Positions 1-10,312 of a DNA stretch of 64,000 nucleotides are shown here, in pieces (position 1 is the stretch's first letter; each line of letters starts with the position of its first letter). Source of the stretch: Podaxis mareebaensis (lineage: Eukaryota > Basidiomycota > Agaricomycetes > Agaricales > Agaricaceae); contig JAEUWP010000125.1 in assembly GCA_018524725.1 (NCBI GenBank), positions 21,506 to 85,505 of the forward strand, written 5' to 3'. Below the pieces are notes generated by a model, which worked only from the letters and a program-made list of their open reading frames with translations, was not told the origin of the DNA and ran no database searches. The position numbers and the translations under genes were made by a program.

Positions 1-2
1 CA

Positions 3-293
3 CGGGCAGTCACAGGAAAACTCATCACTCGCAAGCAAGATCCAGTCAGGTTCCTGCAGGACGCACGAGATGGAAAAGTCGATGTGTTGGTCGTAGGCGG
101 GGGAAAGGACGAATTGGTTGATGCTGAGGGACTCATGCTGATATATAAGGAATTGGGTTGGAAAAAATACACTTTGAAGCGTCTGGACAAAGCAGATCAT
201 ATGCCATGGATTTCGGCAGCGGAGACGTTCCGAGACACGGTGTTGGGATGGGTGAAAGAGCGCCACTCCTCGACATTCGGACCACGACTCTGA
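3..293 (+). CDS. Alpha/beta hydrolase, C-terminal part (5' truncated by window edge)
   Basis: The frame is open to the left edge of the window, so this is the last exon, or part of it, of a gene that starts outside. It ends in TGA at 291-293. About 97 residues are visible. A beta-strand-like run (VDVLVVGGGKDELVD) is followed by DKADHMPW and an amphipathic C-terminal helix. This matches the C-terminal lobe of alpha/beta hydrolases, where the Asp of a GxxDE/D segment and the His of a GGSH/ADHMPW segment belong to the catalytic region. A related C-terminus (YGDEEKDELV ... GGSHMPW) occurs in the broken hydrolase gene at 34398-36025. The substrate cannot be told from this fragment. Confidence 0.7.
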   Translation, partial: RAVTGKLITRKQDPVRFLQDARDGKVDVLVVGGGKDELVDAEGLMLIYKELGWKKYTLKRLDKADHMPWISAAETFRDTVLGWVKERHSSTFGPRL

Positions 294-2405
294 TAGATGA
301 TTGCCAGCTTGGGGATTCGGGATAGAGTTAGTGGAATGACTCTTCAAAGCACATATGAAACCCTAATACGTTGATACATGCGACAAGAGGGAGTAGTAGT
401 ACTCGTAGTATAGTGGCACAAGTGTTGACTTCCATTTGGCTGCGGCTTTGATCGCGAGATGCCAGAAAATTGATGCCCCTGACTATTTTTCGAATCACCA
501 CGTCCACGTCTAAGAGAAGGAGAACTTGGACTGGCCACGTTCCACTCGAAAATAATCCTTAGGATTATCCCCGAAACCTATTACATTTTGGTGCCGTAGG
601 GAGCACGGTACGTGGGTGGTTGGCTGACCTATCCAAAGCCTATTTATGGAGCACTGAGGTGCTTTCGCAAAACCTTACGCCAATCTGAGTGCTGCGATCG
701 CTGAACGTTCAAAGTTCCGCATGGTACCAGCATGTTCTTATATTTCAATTGAGGACAAACTCCAAGAAATCAGGACGGAAAAGGTTAGCCCACTCCGGGC
801 TTCGAAAATTAATTGAATGTTTCCCCCTACCGCCCGCGGACGCTACACCGGGAACCTACCAATATTCCTCCATTTTTAATAGATGCGAAATCGCGTATAT
901 ACGCATCAATTACTTTCCGTGTGGTGGGGGATTCTTATTTTGAAATGGAAACGACGGTTGGTAGAAGGTACAGTGCACCGAGCTCCGGAAAGATCACGGC
1001 CTGCATGTTGTAGTAATTCGCATTGTCTGAGGATGCATATCTCTATTGATCTGTCGCCGGCTTGGGGGGCTTGACCCAATGCCCAGTCAAGGTTGTCAAA
1101 TACAAATACAAAAGGCCGGCGAAGTCCTATAAAGATCCATAAATTTAGCCATCCTGTCACCCTCCAGCTTGTTGGACTGACTCTCCCTTGCTACCCGCCC
1201 TTCCGAGCTTCTGGCCTTCTCTGGTATCATTCAGGTCTCGGTTTCTTTGACTAACATCCGTCCTTGCTATCCGTCCAGGTTCTGTCTACGTATTCGAAGG
1301 CGAGCTTGGTCCTCGGAGGTAAACTTGCCCACGCCACGCTCACTGGAAACACGGTACAGCCTTGCATGGGGCTGGCAAACCCAATGTCCGTGCTCACGAA
1401 GCCGCAATTGAGAGCTTTGATACCCCAGAAGAGTGTGGCGGTTGTGCTCCTGGTCGAGAACTCGCTGGCTATGTCAAACATATGGAACGAAGTTCGGCAT
1501 CATTACCTGGCAGCTCTTGGCGCGAGATTGCAATTATTGAATGAGAACCACACAACTTCGGTATGTCAACAGCCACATAAATAGCCCTCATTCATATGCA
1601 AGATGATATTGCCGAAGATGGCGACGATTCTGTTGGAAAGTACGTCAAACGAGTCTGCGGGCCGTACTGGAACATCTCCGCGACGATGTAGTAACTTCAG
1701 CAACGCCTTGGAAAGTGTGAAATTCTGCCCCAATCCGAGAAATATGATCACAAGTGGATTAATCAGCCAATGCATCGATGTAGGTGATGACATACAAGTG
1801 CAACGTTGCCGCTCATGGGACGGCCAATTAGATATTGTCCTCGACTCGCATACCAGGCCATCCCTCAACGCTCCACCTCGTCATTGTGGCAGCAAGTCCC
1901 GTATACGCGGGGATAAGCACACGTTCCCAAGGAAGTGTCCGCAGTCCTCAACGGGCTTGGTGGGACAAACAGGCACACAGGCTGAAGGAGGTAGTAAACA
2001 TTTTAGACATCTGCCGCTGTCATGTCCTAACGCTACCTTTCGGCAGGCCGGTATACGATGTCATTTGATTTACCGACCAAATCAAGACATGAGTGGCCTC
2101 ATATCGCTTTTTAACGCTGCGGTAAGGGTTGCTAGTTAGCTATCCCGGTCAAAACACCATGTCCCTGCGCGGGCACGACTTACGCTGGTTCCTGTGGCTC
2201 GGTAGATGAAAATGCAGAGTTTAGTAGAAGAAACGTTGTCTCCACCTCCCACATTCGTGACTGTGGAGCTGTCGATGAGCAAGATGGTTGCTCGCATAGC
2301 GGTGCCAAAGTCAGGAGATACTAGTGGCGGCGAGAGCTTGCCGGTGGGAGAAGGTGCGCATGTGCCTCTGGATGAATCCCGCCTCAGAATACCTAACTAA
2401 TTGTC
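294..2405. other. Gene-poor stretch with possible degraded membrane-protein gene on minus strand
   Basis: No complete gene could be built here. On the minus strand, two short frames (about 1566-1868 and 1251-1481) contain hydrophobic runs such as LVIIFLGLGQNF and LFWGIKALNCGF, followed by a polar C-terminus (FEYVDRTWTDS) and a stop. This is the style of fungal multi-pass membrane proteins. No start or consistent splice set links them, so this may be a relic or chance. The plus-strand frame at 1603-2139 overlaps and has no recognisable feature. Confidence 0.25.
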
Positions 2406-4004
2406 ATGACGATTAATTCTAATGTATGTAATTATTTTGCGCGAGTAGCAACTCCGTCGACGAGCAATGTACGTAAGGAAATCCAAAAGCCCTCACTCGT
2501 AAATACCCGTTTTAATTGTCGTGCTCTCTCCAAGCTTAATTCACAGGCCGGTCCATTTCGTTCTCCGAATTCAAATCCGACTCGTCGTGTCACCGGAAGC
2601 AAGACTCATGACGAGTTCTCTGGAAGACCTTCTTACCGTCTCACTTCCAACCATGATTCTATTCCTACTACCCTCCCGCCAGAGGTATCCGCCAAGTCGC
2701 CTAGGGCACCAAGCATCGTCGCTCGCCTCCAGCAAGTTCACGGCTTGACCAAGAAGAAGCTCTACGGGTCAGCTAGCCGCACACCACCCTATACGCCATT
2801 TTTTAAGGATGAACGGGTGGACGGCACTCCTCAGGAGGCATCCCTACAGTCCCTCATCCCGCCTGAGGTTCAAGAATATATCAACCATAATTATCCTCTG
2901 TCAAACTTGGCTGGGAAGGTTCCGGCGAGGTCTAGGGAGGACAGAAGGAGCCGTTCGGCACAACGCAGCGCGACCAGTCCACCACGCGCTTCTAGGAGGG
3001 ATGCGAAGAGACTGGTCATTTCTGATCAATCCCTCCGGTCCCCATCGCCCAGCTCCAGCTATTATTCCACTCCACTTCCTCCACTCTCCCCACCTACCGG
3101 GTGTGACACACCTCTGGCCTTTGAGAAGGCTAAGCGTACCGCTGCGGCGCCACTTGTCATCCCCTACAGTCATCCCCAAGGCTGCCATGCGTCCCCAGAC
3201 GGCTTACAGTCGATCTCTAGTGGTGTATCATCTCAACCGCAGTCCTTAGCAAGTTCCCCCTTCTCGCCACATATTATCGATCTACCGACAACCCAAACGA
3301 CCGACTTTTCGGATCCCTGCTCCCTGCTTAACGCCTCCCCACTAGGCCTCAGCATGTCCCGGCCATTCGCGGGACCATTAAGCACCGCACCCAATATAGA
3401 ATACCAACATTCAACCATTCACTCAGCCGTTACAGACTCCTGGACTACAGCTTATACAAACGACATGAACCACGTCCAGCCCAACCTGTACCGGTGGGGT
3501 GAAACCGCAGGCACACCTCAACACCCTTTGAGCGCCTACGTCGAAGGCAGCGGAGGGTCCATGTCTGGTGGAATGGCCCTGGGAGAAGAATGCATCTTAC
3601 CGGAAACAGTTCCTTTCCAAGATACCGGTGCCAATCAAATACCAATGAAGCAGTTTTATACAGACACCGACCGCGTTGGCATTCATTATGGCTATTCTCC
3701 GCCGTTCTCATCTGTGGCTGATCAGGAGTTGCATCCTACGAATACTACTTTGTCGACGACGATTGGAAGCGATGCTAGTACTGGAGGGGAAAATGTAATT
3801 TCCCAATCGACGGGCCTCGACTGTGCTCCCGCGATTAATCCGGACGCACAGCAACCGAGTACTGGGGTGACGGTGAACCCATATGAGTTTCATCATTACT
3901 CGTCCAGCAGCCTCTCAGCTATGATTAATCCTTCCTTGGCAACTTTCTCCCTTCAAAGAAGCCCTGGTAATGCGACAGATTGGAGCTCCGAAGACCACAC
4001 TTAA
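2406..4004 (+). CDS. Hypothetical Ser/Pro-rich disordered protein, 532 aa
   Basis: A single uninterrupted frame of 533 codons opens with ATG at 2406 and ends in TAA at 4002-4004. The length makes a chance frame unlikely. I do not recognise the family. The product is strongly biased to Ser, Pro, Thr and Arg, with many SP/TP dipeptides (for example SPSPSSSYY, PLPPLSPP, RTPPYTPFF), and has no membrane segment or obvious folded domain. A short better-ordered stretch near residues 140-165 (LIPPEVQEYINHNYPLSNL) is the most likely docking or folding segment. Ser/Pro-rich proteins like this are often regulatory scaffolds or transcription-associated proteins, but that is only a general expectation. 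The start could be further upstream through an unseen intron. Confidence 0.6.
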   Translation: MTINSNVCNYFARVATPSTSNVRKEIQKPSLVNTRFNCRALSKLNSQAGPFRSPNSNPTRRVTGSKTHDEFSGRPSYRLTSNHDSIPTTLPPEVSAKSPRAPSIVARLQQVHGLTKKKLYGSASRTPPYTPFFKDERVDGTPQEASLQSLIPPEVQEYINHNYPLSNLAGKVPARSREDRRSRSAQRSATSPPRASRRDAKRLVISDQSLRSPSPSSSYYSTPLPPLSPPTGCDTPLAFEKAKRTAAAPLVIPYSHPQGCHASPDGLQSISSGVSSQPQSLASSPFSPHIIDLPTTQTTDFSDPCSLLNASPLGLSMSRPFAGPLSTAPNIEYQHSTIHSAVTDSWTTAYTNDMNHVQPNLYRWGETAGTPQHPLSAYVEGSGGSMSGGMALGEECILPETVPFQDTGANQIPMKQFYTDTDRVGIHYGYSPPFSSVADQELHPTNTTLSTTIGSDASTGGENVISQSTGLDCAPAINPDAQQPSTGVTVNPYEFHHYSSSSLSAMINPSLATFSLQRSPGNATDWSSEDHT

Positions 4005-4627
4005 CCTTAACTTGGGCAATTGAAGTAACGTATTAGTGTCTTGTGATTTGCATCGTATCCCATTTCTTTTTGTTTTTAATACTTGAGTCTTTTATTCTAT
4101 AGATGGCCATACATTGCATTTATCAGCCTCGAGGGCGGAGATATGATCCCAGAAATGGGAAATCGTGAAGTAGCGGGGACCACTTTTTCATCAGTGGCGC
4201 TGATCAGGATTTCATATTCCGTTTGGTAAACCTTGAAACAGCGATGTCCTTTTTAGGGCTCCGACATTATTTATGTCTGGCCATCCACCGCCCTCCGACA
4301 AAGTAGTGCTTTTCTAGATTTCCTAGCCTAGTCACTTCTTACACGAGAGTTCACGAATTTGGACGACAATGTGAAACTATTCATCTGGCACGCTAGCATG
4401 ACGCGCAAACTGTCACACCAAATATTGATATCAGCTAACCACATCCCTAGTAATCTAACCCGCTAAGTCCGCAATTCCCAAGGTCAATGCCGTCAGGGCC
4501 CCACTCAATACCGTCCCGAAAAGTCTCGCAGAAACCCCTCATTGAATTACCACGCGTGGATGCAGAATACAGTACTGAAGTTCCCCGATCACGAACATCT
4601 ACACATCGGGAATGTATATACAAACGC
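4005..4627. other. Intergenic, convergent 3' ends
   Basis: This lies between the stop of the plus-strand 532-aa gene and the stop of the minus-strand PRL1 gene, so it should hold both 3' UTRs. It is AT-rich just after 4020 (TTTTTGTTTTTAATAC), which fits a plus-strand poly(A) region. I see no further coding. Confidence 0.4.
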
Positions 4628-6482
4628 TCATGCAGACTGTTCGGCATAAACCTGCAGAATCCAAATCAGTATCCCAACGGATCACAGAAATCGATGGCGA
4701 GAATGTGGAGATGAGATAAACACAAACCTTGATCGTTTTATCTGCACACCCAGTAATTAACCTTGTTCCAGTCTGATCAAATGTCGAACAAAAGACGCCG
4801 GCTTCGGCTTCGAGCGAACCCGGTTGAGGTATATCATCGAGTGTCTGGAATGGTGTGCCAGAATTCCAGTCCCAGAACGTTAATGTGCCGTTGTCACCTG
4901 CCAGAAGTGGAAAAGGAGAGAACACAGGGTTAGACAGATGTCATTCTTGGGGGATAAGAGGATTTGCGGATATGAAAAGAGTATGGCGTCGAGTGAGAGA
5001 GTGATGGAGATACGGAAACGAAGGAGGGGTATAAGGGTGAAGATGACGCAGGAGGGAAATAATGAGGTATACACGCGGTAGTCCACCGCGAAAATCCAAC
5101 TCCGAAGGCGAAAATAGCGGAAAGGAGAGAAAAAGCAAAGGATACATACCTCCAGAGAAAAATACACCCTCGGAGTTAACGGACAACGTGTTAATGATGG
5201 CATTGTGGCCACTAAAATTGAACACGAACGAGCCCTCAGGACATTTCCACTTTTTGATATTATTGCCTCCTGCAGAGCCTGAAGCGAAGGTGTATTCGGT
5301 TGGGTGAATGGCGAGTGAGCGCACGGATTTTTTGTGGTGCGTTAGCGTCACCATCGTTTTTCCGGCTGCGAGATCCCACAATCTAACAGTGATGCAACGC
5401 ATTGATTAGTAGACCGGTAAAGTGAGGGAGACGGGACGTACCTTATGGTAGAGTCCATGCTGCCTGTAATGACCTGCGGGTCAGAGTCTTGGCACTTGAC
5501 GTCTGCGACGGTCGCGGTGTGGCCTGTGAGGACGTGGATTTGGGCTTTGGTACGCATATCCCAGACACGAGCAGACGCGTCACGACCGGAGGTTACAAGA
5601 ATATCAAGGGTGGGGTGAAGGGAGAGTGCGTATACGCCGGAAAGATGGCCGTGGTAATGACGAATCACTTTGTTTGCTTCCAAATCCCAACATTTTACCA
5701 TCTAACAGCCAGGTTCGAACCAAGTAAGTTAAAATCCTTTCTGGTAAAGCGAAAACATACTTTGTCCTCTCCGCAAGAGAAGATATAAGGATGCCGTGAG
5801 GAAACCGCCAGTCCACGAACGGTCGAGATATGGCCGGTAAGTGACAATTTCAGTTCGCCCGATGCTAGATCCCAAATTTTGATTACGCGGTCACCGGCAC
5901 CTGTTGCGAACCATTTGTTGCCTGGTTCCACAGCAACACTGCGTACCCAGCCCAAATGTCCCGAAATAACGCGCATGAGCTTCCATGGAGGATGATACGT
6001 TGGCTTAATGGTGCGAGTGGTTTTGTGGAGAGTGAGCGCTTGAGATAGTTTAGAATGAGAAGCGAAGGTCGAGGGCTTTTGCTGGGGGGTTTTATCGATA
6101 GTAGCAATGGCCTTTGATGTTGTTGCGTCTACGGCTGAGGAGATATGAGATGGAAACTCTTGAACATTCGATTTTTGTCAACTCACGTCCTGCTGTGATC
6201 ATCTTTCTAGCTTCCTTCGGTCGAGCTGGACCAACGGGTCCCTGTTGTGACAAAAGGGCAGTGGGTAGTTCTCTGTAGTGCTCGTATTCATCCCTCATCT
6301 TGACTGCTACCCGCAGCCGGGCACTAGGTTATGTTGAGTGAACACCGGACCACGAACAGACGCAACACTCACCTTTCTTCTTCATCTCTCAGTCCAGCGT
6401 CTGCCTCGGAGGCGAACATATCCCATGTGCGCTTCGCACTGCGCTTGAAAAGAGGCTCTAGCGAAGGCAGTGTGGCGGTCAT
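4628..6482 (-). CDS. PRP46: Pre-mRNA splicing factor PRL1/PLRG1 (Prp46), WD40 protein of the Prp19 complex
   Basis: The product is a WD40 beta-propeller subunit of the Prp19-associated spliceosomal complex in the nucleus. Seven exons, written as complement(join(4628..4651,4728..4897,5150..5382,5442..5701,5761..6134,6187..6323,6373..6482)), keep phase and give 435 aa. The N-terminus has the family's [11 protein letters not shown] and VAVKMRDEY blocks. The propeller from about residue 130 contains diagnostic PRL1 strings: [72 protein letters not shown]. The ATG at 6480-6482 was chosen because it starts [14 protein letters not shown] and the frame upstream has no other ATG. The last exon codes only KVYAEQSA before TGA, so the charged tail that follows IKVY in animal PLRG1 is missing. 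Identity of the family is clear; the very 3' exon is less certain. Confidence 0.93.
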
Positions 6483-6630
6483 TGTCGTCGTCGGGGTCGG
6501 CGGTGGTGGTGTCGGTATGACAAAGAGGGGGAGGTTGTTTGTGATTGTTGACGTGTTCACCAGTTATCCATTGACTACGACGTACTGGCGAGGGTCTGAG
6601 AGCGTGTAGGACGTATATAGTGAAGTAACG
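6483..6630. promoter_or_regulatory. Shared divergent promoter of PRL1 and TFIIS genes
   Basis: Only 148 bp separate the start codons of the splicing factor (minus) and the elongation factor (plus), so both promoters and both 5' UTRs must fit here. The plus-oriented sequence has a TATA-like GACGTATATAGTG at about 6610-6622, only about 10-20 bp before the TFIIS ATG and so probably not a working TATA box. The minus-oriented side carries a pyrimidine/CCG-rich tract. Confidence 0.6.
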
Positions 6631-7950
6631 ATGACAGACCCAGTAGAACTCAGAAAGCTCGTGAAACAGCTCCAGAGTGCACCCACGCCGACGGTGAGAC
6701 CAATATCCCTATGCCAAACCCTTCAAGTTTGTCTTTTGCTCACACATTCTCCTTCAGGACATCATTGGCGTGCTCAGCATCCTCAAAGACCAGCAGAATG
6801 TGACTGAAACTATCCTGCGTGTATGTATATCTGTGCTTTATCTTCTTACTGCCCGAGACTCATTTCAAGTAGGAAACCAAAGCCGGCCTTGCTGTCGGAA
6901 AGTTGCGTTCCCATGCGTCAAAAGAGGTCGCCGACCTCGCCAAGGAGATTGTAAAAAAGTGGAAATCAGCAGTTGAGAAGGCGAAACAGGCCAGCGGAGG
7001 TGGCAGCACACCCAAACCACAGAATGGGAAACCACTCGGTGCGTGGCATATTCCCATCCCCCTCGCAGCGGATGCTCACATTCTACGGCCTGCAGATCGC
7101 AAGACATCCACAAGCAATGCGAGCACGCCAGTGACGCCTACGGCGACAACGACAAGGCAAGATACTCGTACTGCAAAGTCGGACGGCATCAAGGGAGGAA
7201 CAGGTGACGCGACACGCGACAAGTGCATCGAGCTGATTTACGACGCCCTGGCGGGTGACTCTTCCGCCCGTGAGTCAGTTACTACGATACCTGACACTTC
7301 ATCATGCTAAACAACCTGCCTTAGCCGTCGAACTCGTCCTATCGCGAGCACGCGGCGTCGAAAAATGCGTTTACAATGACAACGGCGGTACTAATGCCGC
7401 ATATAAACAGAAAGTCCGCACCTTGTTTGTAAACCTCAAGGATAAGAACAACCCAGGTCTACGGGAGACGGTCGTTAGCGGAGACCTACCGGTGGAGAAG
7501 TTCACAAAGATGACGAGCCAGGTGCGCCGGTTACGGCATATACACACACCACACAAGCTGAAAGTTTCCGCAGGAAATGGCTTCGGAAGAACGAAAAGCG
7601 GCCGATAACAAGATTAAAGAGGAAAACCTGTTCAAGTCATTGTCTGCTGAGGAGCAGCAGGCAGAAACCGACGCCTTCCAATGCTCACGTTGCAAGCAAC
7701 GAAAATGCCGCTATCGTCAAGCCCAAACACGCAGTGCTGATGAGCCTATGACAGTGCGTATTATCATCACCACCCTGTCTTCCCAACACAAGCTCACCAA
7801 AAACTGCCGTTTCCTTCTCTTCTCCTTAAACCTTTAGACTTTCGTAACGTACGTTTCATTCCGAAGCACACCTTGCCCGTCTGGATTAACCTCCTTTCCT
7901 TGTTCTCGTTTAGCTGCACCGTTTGTGGGAACAGATGGAAGTTCTCCTAG
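6631..7950 (+). CDS. DST1: Transcription elongation factor S-II (TFIIS)
   Basis: TFIIS rescues backtracked RNA polymerase II by stimulating transcript cleavage. Seven exons (6631..6693, 6758..6820, 6873..7269, 7325..7521, 7574..7753, 7838..7848, 7914..7950) join in phase to 315 aa. Visible domains are the N-terminal LW/TFIIS-N bundle (residues about 1-75, with VADLAKEIVKKWK), a linker, the central domain (DKCIELIYDALAGDS ... ARGVEKCVYN) and the C-terminal zinc ribbon. The ribbon has CSRC at 277-280, the catalytic Asp-Glu pair in RSADEPMT (D296, E297), and CTVCGNRWKFS at the end. Exon 6 is only 11 nt (ACT TTC GTA AC), and without it the ribbon would be broken, which supports the model. The gene shares a short promoter with PRL1. 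Confidence 0.96.
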
Positions 7951-9132
7951 AATCTTACCTTCCAAGACTTGGATCGCCATGCCCACTTTTTTAGCCATTC
8001 TTCATGCCTTCGCATTTGGTCTCGTAGTCTCCCACCGGACGCACAATCGTTTAATAAGACGTGTCTCATATTTATAGTGTCAGTGTTTTTCGGACACCGA
8101 AATGTCAGTTTCTTCGTTTGGCTTTACGATGCTCCCGATAATTATTCCGCCGATACCTGCAGGTGCTAGTGCAAGAACCATGAAATGCAACGGAACACTC
8201 ATAGCCTGAGATGCCGACAAGGCATATTTTCCTCTCAAAACACATTACTTATAGGCTTAGCGGGACGGGGACATCGAGAATCCCGAGAGATTTCCGTGGG
8301 ACCATGCAAAATCAAATTGCACGGACCGACAGAAAAACCAAGCCTGGAGAAACACATCACGTGTCACACTCGTCACGCAATTTCGAGGCGCCTGGTATTT
8401 CTATTGTTAGATATTACACTACTCGACCCTGACAAGTTATAGTTCTCCAGCCCGAACAATAATAAAGCATGCCTTCGTGACTGTTGCCCACTCTCTTTTG
8501 GCCCCTGAGGGTGCGACTATTGTTTTGCAACTTCGTTCCAATTCCAGGCCCAGTGTCTTTCGACTCAGGTCCCTGGGTTACGACGACTACATCTTGCATT
8601 CCTGAGACCAGAGGCCCAGCTCCGGAATCTCGCCCCTCTTTTTTGGTCACTGTTACTTAGTGACCTGGTCAATGCACCGCTAAACGGCTCAGCCAAGCGA
8701 GTGGACCAATAGAAACGAACCACCGCATTAACTCAAGGCAAGCCATGCGCTGTGTTTTCTTTTTGGACCCTTCTATTTGGCGCTTTGACGACTATTTGGT
8801 ATACCTGTGGTCTAGTGGACACCGCCTCTTTGACACCGTGAGGTAGACCGGTGATGAAATCAATAATGAAACGGCTTTGATCTTTCACTCTGGGCGTCTC
8901 GTGATTCCTTTGGTGTGCTGGTGGGCACGATGCAACTGCATGTAACACAGCAGTGCTTTGACTCATCCTCCAGGACCCTTTGTTGTGCCGTATAAAGCCA
9001 ACTCGATCAATCCACCTGTCCCCTTGCATCTCACTCGTCTCAGATTTGCAGCCCGCGACAGTCATAACTACTCTCGAGTCATACTCCGAGTCGATCTATT
9101 CAGGCTTCTCATACCCTTCCCTACGCATAGCA
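7951..9132. other. Intergenic, no gene seen
   Basis: This holds the TFIIS 3' UTR and the upstream region of the next plus-strand gene. Short frames on both strands lack any recognisable composition or splice support. I see no RNA gene, repeat or mobile-element end. Confidence 0.4.
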
Positions 9133-10312
9133 ATGTCCTCGGAACATCCGACCGGTCTTACTCTTTCTCTTGCCGACATGGCATCAGCAGCAACACGCTT
9201 TTCGCTGACGGAGTCCAATAATTGCCAAAGCCCGCAGCCCCAGGTCACCAACGGCCGCTCGCCCACCTCATCCGGGTCAACATCTAGATCTGATATCACT
9301 AACGATCATTCTGAGGAAGAAGATAACATGGACAACGATTCTGACGAGGAAACTTCGGAACAGAACGCTACAGACTCCATTTTACAGAGGGCTGGTGCCC
9401 GGTAGGTGTCTTCCTTCCTCTCCCTTAGTAAACCTCGTGCATTGACGGTGTACAATGAATAGCCAATCCCCTTCCACCCCAAGCCATAACTTCACAACCA
9501 CCACCTACCCCTCTTTCATGGATTCTGCCCAGCCTACTCCTCTCGCCCCTTCAACTTCGTCCTCAGCTACGATAACATCACCGACATATCTTGAATCACA
9601 AAACTTGATGGATCATGTACTCGCTGTGGCATGGATTATCATAGAGTCATACCTAGGGGCCTATGATCAAGTTTATGCTCCTCCACTCAGAGCCCTTCCT
9701 CCGCGTCCCCGATCAACCACCCTCATCGAGTGTCTATTCCGCGAAGAGCCCATTGTGTTCCTCTCCCTAAACGCGCTTGTGGAAAATTACGAGCTGGAAT
9801 TCCCAGACATATTCACTCCGCCGCCACCAACGCCACCTAGCTTTCGTCTTACACCTCCAAACTGGACCGAACCTTCACGACGTCCTAATTACATGCCACC
9901 TATCCATGCCACTCCCAACGCAGCACCACCTTCTATCGCGCTGAATCCACCTGCATGGAGAATGGAAATGCAACTCCGGAGTGTGCTCCAGCAGGTTGGC
10001 CAAGTGAACCAAAATAACGCCATGTTGCCTACTCCTCATCCTCCGCCCGTTGTCATTTTGCATCCCACCGTCCCGCCTAATCAGATTCCGGTGCCATTGG
10101 AGGAACAGTTCCGGAGGGTGCCGAGGCCGCATCGGCCTTTACCTCGGCGAGTAAGATCAGCGGATGGACAACAAGCGGGATCGCAGACAACAGCCGTTGG
10201 GTTTGTGGTGCAGGCAGCAGTGGATGTTGGGTCAGCGATCGTTAGTGGTATGAAGAGATTGAGAGATGGTTTCGATGAAGGAAGAAGTTGGAAGAGGATG
10301 AGGATTGCATGA
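9133..10312 (+). CDS. Hypothetical acidic/Pro-rich protein, 372 aa
   Basis: Two exons (9133..9401 and 9463..10312) join through a 61-bp GT-AG intron in phase and give 372 aa; stop TGA at 10310-10312. The family is not recognised. The first exon codes a Ser-rich start, then an acidic patch (HSEEEDNMDNDSDEE). The middle of exon 2 has a conserved-looking helical/hydrophobic segment (LMDHVLAVAWIIIESYLGAY, then LFREEPIVFLSLNALVENYE). After that come long Pro-rich linkers and a basic C-terminus (MKRLRDGFDEGRSWKRMRIA) that could act as a nuclear localisation signal. No catalytic motif is visible. Intron quality and composition make a real gene likely. Confidence 0.6.

Noticed and set aside
1603..2139. 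178-aa plus-strand frame
   Set aside because: No known motif, no splice-supported extension, no atypical composition, and it overlaps the more suggestive but also weak minus-strand frames.
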